Assembly: GCA_902631405.1 (NCBI GenBank)
Contig: CACOYI010000008.1
Span: forward strand, 1 to 50,507
Direction: 5' to 3'
DNA length: 50,507 nt
Source of the DNA: K189A clade bacterium
Lineage (GTDB): Bacteria; Pseudomonadota; Gammaproteobacteria; Pseudomonadales; Azotimanducaceae
The notes under the pieces were generated by a model. It did not search any database, was not told the origin of the DNA, and saw nothing but the letters and a program-made list of their open reading frames with translations. The position numbers and the translations under genes are program-made. This document shows, in pieces, positions 35,566 through 42,648 of this stretch; positions within the stretch are counted from its first letter, which is position 1; every line of letters begins with the position of its first letter.

Positions 35566-36321
35566 TCAATTACTGGGCCAAATTGCCCTCACTCTTTCGA
35601 GCTCCTCTGGCGTGTCAACGCCCCCGGGGCTCGGAGACAACGCTCTTCGCACTAATATTTCCCCACCATTTTGCAGCCAGCGTAATTGCTCTAGCTTCTC
35701 TTCAATCTCATAAACCCCAGGCGTTAGGTTCACAAACTGCTTTAGGGTAGAAACGCTGAAGCCATATATGCCGATATGTCTACTTGCAAATTCGTACATA
35801 GACGACTCGCGAGGTAACGAATCACGAGGGTAAGGTATTGGTGCCCTGGAGAAATAAAGCGCGTATCCGTTTCGCGAGGTTACAACCTTAACCACGTCTG
35901 GATTGAAGAATTCATCCTTGTCGGCGATGGGTTCGCAAAGAGTAACAATTTGATTTTTAGTATTTTCTTTCAGCATTTCGATAATTTGATCTATGTTGGC
36001 TGTAGGGATCAATGGCTCATCCCCCTGAACATTCACAACTAGGTCCTCCTCCCCCCAGTTTTTGAGCGCGGCCACCTCCAATACACGGTCTGTCCCCGAC
36101 GTATGATCAACTGATGTCATGACTGCGGTATGACCGTAATCTTTAACCGCCTCAAAGACCTCCCTATGATCTACCGCCACCACGACTTCTTCCGCGCAGG
36201 ACTCAAGGCACCGGTCTGCCACCCTTACTACCATGGGCTTCCCCATAATATCGGCAAGCGGCTTTCCAGGCAGTCTACTTGAGGCGTATCGCGCTGGTAC
36301 AACAACGTAGCAACTAGGCAA
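35566..36321 (-). CDS. kdsB: CMP-KDO synthetase
   Basis: KdsB activates KDO as CMP-KDO for lipopolysaccharide. The 251-residue protein has VVPARYASSRLPGKPLADI, SVDHTSGTDR and VVNVQGDEPLI, with PEELERVRAIW at the end. The start is TTG and overlaps the 3' end of the msbA-lpxK frame by 8 nt, so translation is coupled to lipid A functions. The ycaR (Trm112-like) gene often found between lpxK and kdsB is absent. Confidence 0.95.
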   Translation of the reverse strand: MPSCYVVVPARYASSRLPGKPLADIMGKPMVVRVADRCLESCAEEVVVAVDHREVFEAVKDYGHTAVMTSVDHTSGTDRVLEVAALKNWGEEDLVVNVQGDEPLIPTANIDQIIEMLKENTKNQIVTLCEPIADKDEFFNPDVVKVVTSRNGYALYFSRAPIPYPRDSLPRESSMYEFASRHIGIYGFSVSTLKQFVNLTPGVYEIEEKLEQLRWLQNGGEILVRRALSPSPGGVDTPEELERVRAIWPSN

Positions 36322-39193
36322 GGGTTTTATTCTGTTTATTTATTTTTGGAGATATATTTCGTTCTAACAGGATCTTCTCAATGGGATTCCCATTTTTCGA
36401 AATAATCATCGCCTCAATCTCCAGGTACCAAAAATTAGCTAGATCTATATTCAGATCTCGCATTTTGACCATATCTTTTTCGGTGACCACGACTGGCTTT
36501 TGATTCGCAAAAAGCAGGTCCTCCTCTAAAAACGAATAGTGATCTGGAAAAGATAAGAGATTTGTCTCTAAGCCGATTGCATGAAGGGTGCGCTGAAAAC
36601 TTAATGGATTACCTATTCCACAAACCGCGTTTACTACGGGATGCTTATCCACAAACTCTGATGGCGCTAGTTCTCTCGAATCGGACATATTGACGAACCG
36701 CAAGGGCTGTTTCTCCAGTAGAAATTCGTTCTGATCAAGACCCGACAAGCGATCGCTACTCAAAACCAAATCAACCGAATCGAGCCTACCTATGGGCTCT
36801 CTAAGTGGCCCAGCAGGCAACAATCTTCCGTTTCCAAAGCCTCTCAAACCATCAATCACGACAACCTCAAGGTCTCGCGGTAATGACAAATTTTGCAACC
36901 CATCGTCGGCTACAACAATATCGCAACCGGACTGAAATAAAATATCGATACCTCGGACTCTTTCAGCACTAATTGCGACAGGACATCCAGATCGCCTTTT
37001 TAATAGCAAAGCTTCGTCGCCATAATCTCGAGCGTCCCCACGACTTGGTACAAGACACCCCTGCCTGCTCAAGCGTGACCTATAACCTCGCGACAGAATA
37101 CCAGGCGTAAAGCCAATAGCTAAGAGATCTTTAGCTATAGCAAGAACTGAGGGTGTTTTTCCCGCGCCACCAACAGTTAAGTTGCCAACCACCAAAACAG
37201 GTATCCCTATCTTCTTCGAAACCGAATCGCGACTCTCAAACGCTTTACGCCGATAATCCACAATCTTGCCATACAGCCAAGAAAGTGGGGCAAGCAACTT
37301 TATCCAAGATCGTTCTTCATACCATGCGTTTACAATTAATGAGGAGTATCGGTTGTAATACCCCCGTATGGTTTTAGTGGCTGGCGCAGTAGAATCCTGA
37401 AAAGGCACTTTGTCATATGTTTGCTCTGATGGCCAAAACCCAGGCTTTTCTGTGTTGACGTCTTGTTCTCGAAATTGGGCAGCATGCAGCTCGGCATATC
37501 TTCCTGACTGTTCTAAAAGATCTTTATGGACTCCAGATTCGACTATTTTTCCTCCCTCCAACACAACAATTTGATCAGCAGCCTCGATAGTCGACAACCT
37601 ATGCGCTATAACCAAGGTTGTTCGGCCCACCATAACTTCATCTAACGCCTGCTGAACCATCTGTTCTGATTCGCTGTCTAGCGCCGAGGTGGCCTCGTCT
37701 AATATCAGTATCGGCGCGTCTTTTAGAATTGCTCGAGCGATTCCGATCCTCTGTTTTTGCCCCCCCGATAGTAGAATGCCATCATCACCTATAACCGTAT
37801 CTAATCCCTCGGGCAAATCTTTCACAAATCCAGCCGCATTCGCTCTTCGCAGCGCTTCCCAAATATCTTCCTCTGAGACACTATGCAGATCACCGTAAGC
37901 TAAATTTTCTCTCAAGGTGCTGTTGAAGAGCGTAATTTCTTGCGAAACCAAGCCAATCTGCTTCCTAAGGGCAACTAAATCATAATTCCTAACGTCTTTT
38001 CCGTTTAGGTATATACCCCCACCGGATACGTCATAAAAGCGCGGGATCAAACTCGCGATAGTCGTTTTACCGCCACCAGAACTGCCCACCAATGCAACTC
38101 TGCTTCCAGCCGTCAAGCTCAAATTAAAATCCGACACAACATAAGGGGCATCAGGTGAGTATCTAAATTGCACCTTCTTGAATTGTACGACTGCTGCTTC
38201 GTCTTCGAAATATGCTCGCCCGGCATCTATCTCTATATCGGAATCGAGCTGAGAGAAAACGTCCTCAGCAGCAGCAATGCCTCGCTGAAGCTTTGCGTTA
38301 ATTTCAGATAATTTCCTAATGGGTTTCCCTAACATTCCCGCCCAGCTCAGGAACATAACCGCTTCGCCACCACTCAAACCGCCGCCGATACTGGGTTGGT
38401 ACAACAATAGAATCAGACCTGACAACGCGACTGCGATAATTGTTTCATTCAGCTGAGCGCTGAAAACTCTGGTGACAGTCATTTTCAAATTCTGTTGGCG
38501 ATTTACTCTGCTTGCACTAAGAAAACGTTTCGTCTCCGCATCCTGACCGCCAAAAGTTCTCACCAGCTTGTAGCCTGACACCACCTCTGAGGCGACTTGA
38601 GTAACATCGCCCATCGATCTTTGAATTCGCCGACTTATCTTTCTAAAGCGGCTACTCGAAAACATAACGATCAATCCAAGCAATGGGGCCGACGCAATGA
38701 AGAGCAGAGTTAGCTTCCAATTTAGGAAGAGCATGAAACCAATTAACACCAGAACCTTTACCCCATCTTGAATAATGGCCCGCAAAACGTCTGTTCCTGT
38801 GTCACGCAATTGAGTAACAGTGAATGTGATTCTCGAAACAATGTGTCCCTGAGAATTTGCATCGAAATAAGAACTAGGTAGCTTTAACAATTGATCAAAG
38901 AGCTGCGCTCTGAGGTTATAGACCATGTTGAACGAGATACGCGACATCAGAGTCTCCCCCAGGATCGTACCTACCGCTCTCACCAAGGCAGCCACACACA
39001 TCATTATCGGAATGGCGGCTCCAATCGTCAGACTAGGCTCGTCCCACTCATCGATTAATTCGCCAAATAGCTTGACGAAATAGCCTTCAGCCCCCGCTGC
39101 CATAAGGAAACCAATTATGGAAAAGACAAACAGCCACCAATAGGGCGTGATGTACCGCAATAACCTCCTGTAGGTTTTCAGATCACCACCCAT
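36314..39193 (-). CDS. Fused lipid A flippase MsbA and lipid A 4'-kinase LpxK
   Basis: One 959-codon frame encodes two normally separate proteins. Residues 1 to about 572 are MsbA: a six-helix ABC exporter domain, Walker A VGSSGGGKTT, signature LSGGQKQRIG, Walker B ILILDEATSALDS and VIAHRLST. After a polar linker (about 573-615) without Met comes LpxK: membrane-anchor region LLAPLSWLYG (about 633), P-loop NLTVGGAGKTPS (about 668), catalytic Asp in VVADDGLQ, His in FPDHY and VVTEKDMVK. Both halves look complete. The product would phosphorylate lipid A precursor and flip finished lipid A across the inner membrane. It follows exbD by 17 nt. Confidence 0.92.
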   Translation of the reverse strand: MGGDLKTYRRLLRYITPYWWLFVFSIIGFLMAAGAEGYFVKLFGELIDEWDEPSLTIGAAIPIMMCVAALVRAVGTILGETLMSRISFNMVYNLRAQLFDQLLKLPSSYFDANSQGHIVSRITFTVTQLRDTGTDVLRAIIQDGVKVLVLIGFMLFLNWKLTLLFIASAPLLGLIVMFSSSRFRKISRRIQRSMGDVTQVASEVVSGYKLVRTFGGQDAETKRFLSASRVNRQQNLKMTVTRVFSAQLNETIIAVALSGLILLLYQPSIGGGLSGGEAVMFLSWAGMLGKPIRKLSEINAKLQRGIAAAEDVFSQLDSDIEIDAGRAYFEDEAAVVQFKKVQFRYSPDAPYVVSDFNLSLTAGSRVALVGSSGGGKTTIASLIPRFYDVSGGGIYLNGKDVRNYDLVALRKQIGLVSQEITLFNSTLRENLAYGDLHSVSEEDIWEALRRANAAGFVKDLPEGLDTVIGDDGILLSGGQKQRIGIARAILKDAPILILDEATSALDSESEQMVQQALDEVMVGRTTLVIAHRLSTIEAADQIVVLEGGKIVESGVHKDLLEQSGRYAELHAAQFREQDVNTEKPGFWPSEQTYDKVPFQDSTAPATKTIRGYYNRYSSLIVNAWYEERSWIKLLAPLSWLYGKIVDYRRKAFESRDSVSKKIGIPVLVVGNLTVGGAGKTPSVLAIAKDLLAIGFTPGILSRGYRSRLSRQGCLVPSRGDARDYGDEALLLKRRSGCPVAISAERVRGIDILFQSGCDIVVADDGLQNLSLPRDLEVVVIDGLRGFGNGRLLPAGPLREPIGRLDSVDLVLSSDRLSGLDQNEFLLEKQPLRFVNMSDSRELAPSEFVDKHPVVNAVCGIGNPLSFQRTLHAIGLETNLLSFPDHYSFLEEDLLFANQKPVVVTEKDMVKMRDLNIDLANFWYLEIEAMIISKNGNPIEKILLERNISPKINKQNKTLA

Positions 39194-39210
39194 TCGATTC
39201 CTCTCCCGAG

Positions 39211-39639
39211 TTAATCCTCTATGGCCACAATGCTGATGGTCTTTATCCCACTTTCTCTACAAATATCCATCACAGAAACGATTGATTGATAGTCAACTTG
39301 TTTATCCCCAAATATAGAAACTGTCGTCTCGGGGTTATCAATGATGAATCTGGAGAGCTTTTCTCGCAGGCGCGAAGAATTTATCGGCTCTTTTTCACCT
39401 ATGCCTTCGCCCACAGAAAACTTTCCATATCTATCGACATACACCTCAATTGAAGTCTCGGACACTGACATTCCGGCCACCGCTCCCGTCTCGGGAAGCT
39501 CTATATCAAAGCGGGGCTCCTTGATAAAAGTGCTGCTTATCAAGAAAAAAATTATCAATAAAAACAGGACATCCAGTAAGGGAGTAAGCTCCAAAGACGA
39601 GGAGGTTCTCTGTTTTCGACGCTCAGCGAGAAGGCTCAT
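39211..39639 (-). CDS. ExbD/TolR-type transport protein (LPS locus)
   Basis: The 142-residue protein has one transmembrane helix with the proton-binding aspartate in LTPLLDVLFLLIIFFLI and a periplasmic domain ending DICRESGIKTISIV. It is distinct from the TonB-cluster ExbD. An exbB-exbD pair directly before lpxK is a conserved arrangement in pseudomonads and relatives; its role there is not settled. It begins 8 nt after the ExbB-like gene. Confidence 0.9.
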   Translation of the reverse strand: MSLLAERRKQRTSSSLELTPLLDVLFLLIIFFLISSTFIKEPRFDIELPETGAVAGMSVSETSIEVYVDRYGKFSVGEGIGEKEPINSSRLREKLSRFIIDNPETTVSIFGDKQVDYQSIVSVMDICRESGIKTISIVAIED

Positions 39640-39647
39640 GGGACCAA

Positions 39648-40241
39648 TTACGACGCTTTGTGTCGTGGATCAAGAATCTTTCGACTCGTTGCGTCCAGAT
39701 AGATCAAAAGAGAATCTACCCGCCTATAGAATAAACGATGCGCCATCAATGCAGGAATCGCAACTATCAATCCGAAAGCAGTCGTAATTAATGCGGTCGA
39801 GATGCCGGATGATAATACTGAGGGATCAGCGGCTCTAAAGGTCAGCGCATCGAAAACGTCAATCATACCAACAATTGTCCCTAAAATTCCTAGCAAAGGT
39901 GCAATTAAACCAATCACGCCGAGTAACGTAAGGTTTTTTTCCATTTCATTGGCCGCAGACAGCAAGAACAGATCATTTGTCTCCTTTCCGTTCTCCGTCT
40001 CCAGCTCCTTCTGTCGTAATAATAAAAAACCTAGAACTGAGTTCAGGGACCTTGCCAACTGAGGATCCACCGCTTTGTTCTGATCGCCCAAATCGCTTAC
40101 ATTCAATGAAGCAAGCCTTGGCGGCGCTATCACTCGGAGGCTGAGTGACCAGCATCTCTCGACAATAATCCCAGATGTTAAAACACTGCACGCCAAGATA
40201 GGCCACATTAACCATCCTCCGGAAAGAAAAAGATTAAGCAT
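39648..40241 (-). CDS. MotA/TolQ/ExbB-type proton channel protein (LPS locus)
   Basis: The 197-residue protein has a first helix at residues 8-28 (GGWLMWPILACSVLTSGII) and the channel region GVIGLIAPLLGILGTIVGMIDVFDA followed by STALITTAFGLIVAIPALM. No receptor-type TonB gene is nearby. It is likely the proton-channel partner of the adjacent ExbD-like protein and precedes msbA-lpxK in one operon. A weak GGAGGA lies ahead of the ATG. It begins 6 nt after the PLP-enzyme stop. Confidence 0.9.
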   Translation of the reverse strand: MLNLFLSGGWLMWPILACSVLTSGIIVERCWSLSLRVIAPPRLASLNVSDLGDQNKAVDPQLARSLNSVLGFLLLRQKELETENGKETNDLFLLSAANEMEKNLTLLGVIGLIAPLLGILGTIVGMIDVFDALTFRAADPSVLSSGISTALITTAFGLIVAIPALMAHRLFYRRVDSLLIYLDATSRKILDPRHKAS

Positions 40242-40247
40242 GTCGGT

Positions 40248-41420
40248 CTACCAAGAGCAACCCCTTCCAACAATGGGCCAGCAGCTGTGGATCAAGTTAT
40301 CCTCTTCTAGAATCCAGTAGAAATCATGCAAATTGACGGTTGGGTCGCAGTGAGGTGTCACAAACCGCACCACATCACCAACTTTGATAGAGGCGTCTGA
40401 ATCCCCTAAAACGAGCACCCCGTGTTCATCTCCGGCAAAATGAAACTCCAGGCCCTCTATCTCATCACAAACGGGGTTAACCGAGTCAGATGCAAAGGCT
40501 TTATAACCGCCATCCACCGTTATCATGCCCTTCTTGGGTTGGCTTATCGCGGTACACGCGACTGTAAGACTAGGCGTAAATTCTGTGAACCTGCTTTCAG
40601 TTTGAGTTGGAATTGATCGATATTCTTCATCCATAAAGATATAACTGCCCACTTGAAGATCAGTCAGTCGCTCGACGTGAATATCAATATCGTAAGAACC
40701 CGTTCCCCCGCCCGTAACAATTTCGCATCTAAACCCAGATCTTTCTAGCGTCAGAAACTTATCCTCCAGCGTTTGCCAAGCTTTTAGGGACTTTTCTTTA
40801 CGTTTTGCGTAATTGTCGAGATGCATCAAGTGGCCAGCGTAATGCTGGATACCTTTGAACTTAATCCGATCGGTTTTTTGTATTTTCTCAAGCAAGCTCA
40901 TAAGTTCTTCATCGGATCTTAAACCAGTACGAGCCATCGATATATCCAGGTCTACCAAAACCCCAATACACTTATCGGTATCCAAACACTCCGAAAGCCC
41001 ATCCAAACCAATCATGGAATCTACGACTATGTTGATGTCATGATCTGAGCCTATCGGAAGAACCTTGTTCAGGATCTCTAACTTCGACTTCGATACAATC
41101 GGCGAGGTAATAAGTATTTCATTAAGGCCGCTATTGATCAGTGCTACAGCCTCGCTAAGCTTGGCGGCACAAACGCCCACAGCTCCGGCCTCCATTTGTA
41201 ATTTCGCGATTACCGGACATTTATGCGTTTTACTATGTGGCCTAAACCCCTTGCCTTCGGCTGCCAGAAAATCTCGCATGGATTCTATATTTCTTTGAAG
41301 AATCGATCGTTCTATAACCAATGCGGGCGTAGGGAGTTCCGAGACTGCAACAGGAGCAGTCAACTGTATGGGCTCGCTCTGCTTATCCAATAGACGCGAG
41401 AAAGCGAAATCGGTGCTCAA
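40248..41420 (-). CDS. D-threonine aldolase/D-serine dehydratase-like PLP enzyme
   Basis: The 390-residue protein has the alanine-racemase-like N-terminal barrel with LPTPALVIE and the PLP lysine in RPHSKTHKCP. It also has GIQHYAGHLMH, GGTGSYDID and a C-terminal metal-binding HCDPTVNLHD. These place it in the family of metal-activated D-threonine aldolases and eukaryotic-type D-serine dehydratases. The substrate cannot be fixed. TTG start with GAAGAGAT just ahead. It sits between galU and exbB in the same direction with gaps of 10 and 6 nt. Confidence 0.85.
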   Translation of the reverse strand: MSTDFAFSRLLDKQSEPIQLTAPVAVSELPTPALVIERSILQRNIESMRDFLAAEGKGFRPHSKTHKCPVIAKLQMEAGAVGVCAAKLSEAVALINSGLNEILITSPIVSKSKLEILNKVLPIGSDHDINIVVDSMIGLDGLSECLDTDKCIGVLVDLDISMARTGLRSDEELMSLLEKIQKTDRIKFKGIQHYAGHLMHLDNYAKRKEKSLKAWQTLEDKFLTLERSGFRCEIVTGGGTGSYDIDIHVERLTDLQVGSYIFMDEEYRSIPTQTESRFTEFTPSLTVACTAISQPKKGMITVDGGYKAFASDSVNPVCDEIEGLEFHFAGDEHGVLVLGDSDASIKVGDVVRFVTPHCDPTVNLHDFYWILEEDNLIHSCWPIVGRGCSW

Positions 41421-41430
41421 TGATCTCTTC

Positions 41431-42261
41431 TCAACTGGAAGCGAAACAGTAATTCGTTGCTTTCACAAACCCCTCTACCGACCCACAATCAAAACGTTGG
41501 CCTTTAAATCGATATCCCAGAACCCTCCCCTCGCTTGCTTGCTGCATCAATGCGTCCGTTATTTGAATCTCACCATTCCTTCCGGGCTCAAGATATTCCA
41601 GTATGTCGAAAATGTCTGGGGTCAGGACGTACCTTCCTATTATCCCTAGCCTCGAGGGCGCCTCGGCCAAAGGGGGTTTTTCTATCATTGTGTCTAGTCT
41701 TATGATCCCATCCTCAATCTCTTCACCAGAGACGATTCCGAACTTTGAGACCTCAGAGTCCGCAACCTCCTCCACAGCTACGACACTGCATTGGAATTTT
41801 TCGTAAACTTGCATCATCTGAGTCATGACGCCATCACCTGTTTGACCAAAACATAGATCGTCTGCGAGTACTACGCCAAATACTTCTTCACCGATAATTT
41901 TCTTTCCGGTCAAAATAGCATGTCCAAGGCCTAGCATTTGTAACTGTCTTGTATACGAAAAAGTGCAGCTATTTATGAGCGATCTTATGCCGGAAAGAAA
42001 CTCCTCCTTTTTGGTACCGCCGATGGATGCTTCTAGTTCGAAGCTTATATCAAAGTGATCCTCAATTGCCCGCTTGGTTCTGCCGGTAACAAAGCAAATA
42101 TCCGTTAAACCCGCCGCAGCTGCCTCTTCAACGCCATATTGAATCAAAGGCTTGTTCAATATAGGTAACATTTCCTTTGGCATTGCCTTGGTCGCAGGAA
42201 GGAAACGAGTCCCGTAACCCGCTACTGGGAATAAGCATTTTGTTTTCATAAGGCTGATCAT
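41431..42261 (-). CDS. galU: UTP-glucose-1-phosphate uridylyltransferase
   Basis: GalU makes UDP-glucose for LPS core and other glycans. The 276-residue protein has LFPVAGYGTRFLPATKAMPK, the nucleotidyltransferase signature, with VVLADDLCFG and MIEKPPLAEAPS typical of GalU. ATGs at 42261 and 42249 are both possible; neither has a strong ribosome-binding site. An 8-bp hairpin ends 1 nt before the first ATG and may affect initiation. Confidence 0.93.
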   Translation of the reverse strand: MISLMKTKCLFPVAGYGTRFLPATKAMPKEMLPILNKPLIQYGVEEAAAAGLTDICFVTGRTKRAIEDHFDISFELEASIGGTKKEEFLSGIRSLINSCTFSYTRQLQMLGLGHAILTGKKIIGEEVFGVVLADDLCFGQTGDGVMTQMMQVYEKFQCSVVAVEEVADSEVSKFGIVSGEEIEDGIIRLDTMIEKPPLAEAPSRLGIIGRYVLTPDIFDILEYLEPGRNGEIQITDALMQQASEGRVLGYRFKGQRFDCGSVEGFVKATNYCFASS

Positions 42262-42262
42262 A

Positions 42263-42287
42263 TCTCGGTTTTTCTTTTTAACCGAGA
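42263..42287 (-). promoter_or_regulatory. Hairpin abutting the galU start
   Basis: On the minus strand TCTCGGTT (42287-42280) pairs with AACCGAGA (42270-42263) across a 9-nt A-rich loop; one base later comes ATG. No T-tract follows, so it is not a simple terminator. It may limit galU translation or mark the end of the upstream small-gene mRNA. Confidence 0.45.
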
Positions 42288-42337
42288 CCTGTTATCAAAT
42301 GTGAATAAAGCTTTTTAGAGAGCAATTAGCGACGGGA

Positions 42338-42574
42338 TCAGCCTACTTCGCTCAATCCTTCCTTCAGATGGGATATGACCATTTTTTTTAGTTGCTCTTT
42401 TGTGAACTTACTGCTCCGCATAGCTGACCTGCTGCCCAACACCTTTGCAACCGACTTCGCTTCACTGAAGTGAGAGCGTTTTACTCTATTCTCACGACTC
42501 GGTCTCGAAACTTCAGGCTCTGTGGGCTGAAAAAATGCTAGTTGTTCAGGGGGAGATGATGATAAATCCGTCAT
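42338..42574 (-). CDS. SOS-type 78-residue protein, unknown
   Basis: The protein is hydrophilic and basic, with no membrane segment or signal. The N-terminal PPEQLAFFQPTEPE contains QLAFF (residues 11-15), which resembles the sliding-clamp-binding motif QL(S/D)LF. The middle is rich in Arg, Lys and Ser; the C-terminus KEQLKKMVISHLKEGL should be an amphipathic helix. I do not recognise a family; it is not SulA. I chose the ATG at 42574 (GGAAAA ahead) over a TTG at 42595. A promoter with a LexA box lies 35-65 nt upstream, so DNA-damage induction is likely. Confidence 0.65.
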   Translation of the reverse strand: MTDLSSSPPEQLAFFQPTEPEVSRPSRENRVKRSHFSEAKSVAKVLGSRSAMRSSKFTKEQLKKMVISHLKEGLSEVG

Positions 42575-42608
42575 TAATTTTTCCAGGAAGGACAATACTG
42601 CTGGTGGT

Positions 42609-42639
42609 ATTATATACTGTATATATATACATATTTCAA
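42609..42639 (-). promoter_or_regulatory. Sigma-70 promoter of the SOS-type small gene
   Basis: On the minus strand TTGAAA (42639-42634) is followed at 17 nt by TATATA (42616-42611), with TATAAT at 42614-42609 overlapping it (19-nt spacing). Both elements are strong. It lies just after the clpB stop and faces the 78-residue gene. Confidence 0.75.
42615..42634. promoter_or_regulatory. LexA (SOS) box
   Basis: CTGTATATATATACAT (42617-42632) lies inside a 17-of-20 match to the gammaproteobacterial LexA consensus (TACTGT, an AT core, then ACAGTA). One half-site is perfect; the other has ACAT instead of ACAG. It fills the spacer between -35 and -10 of the small-gene promoter, the classic repressor position. 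Confidence 0.8.
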
Positions 42640-42648
42640 CACAAATAA

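Noticed and set aside
37340-37500. Separate lpxK start hidden in the fusion linker
   Set aside because: The linker frame has no ATG. Its GTG near 37410 has no ribosome-binding site. A GGGGG lies upstream, but only an ATT codon follows at a distance.
42611-42633. Alternating TA repeat that could be a microsatellite
   Set aside because: It is bounded by CTGT and ACAT and lies between clear -35 and -10 hexamers, so a LexA operator explains it better.
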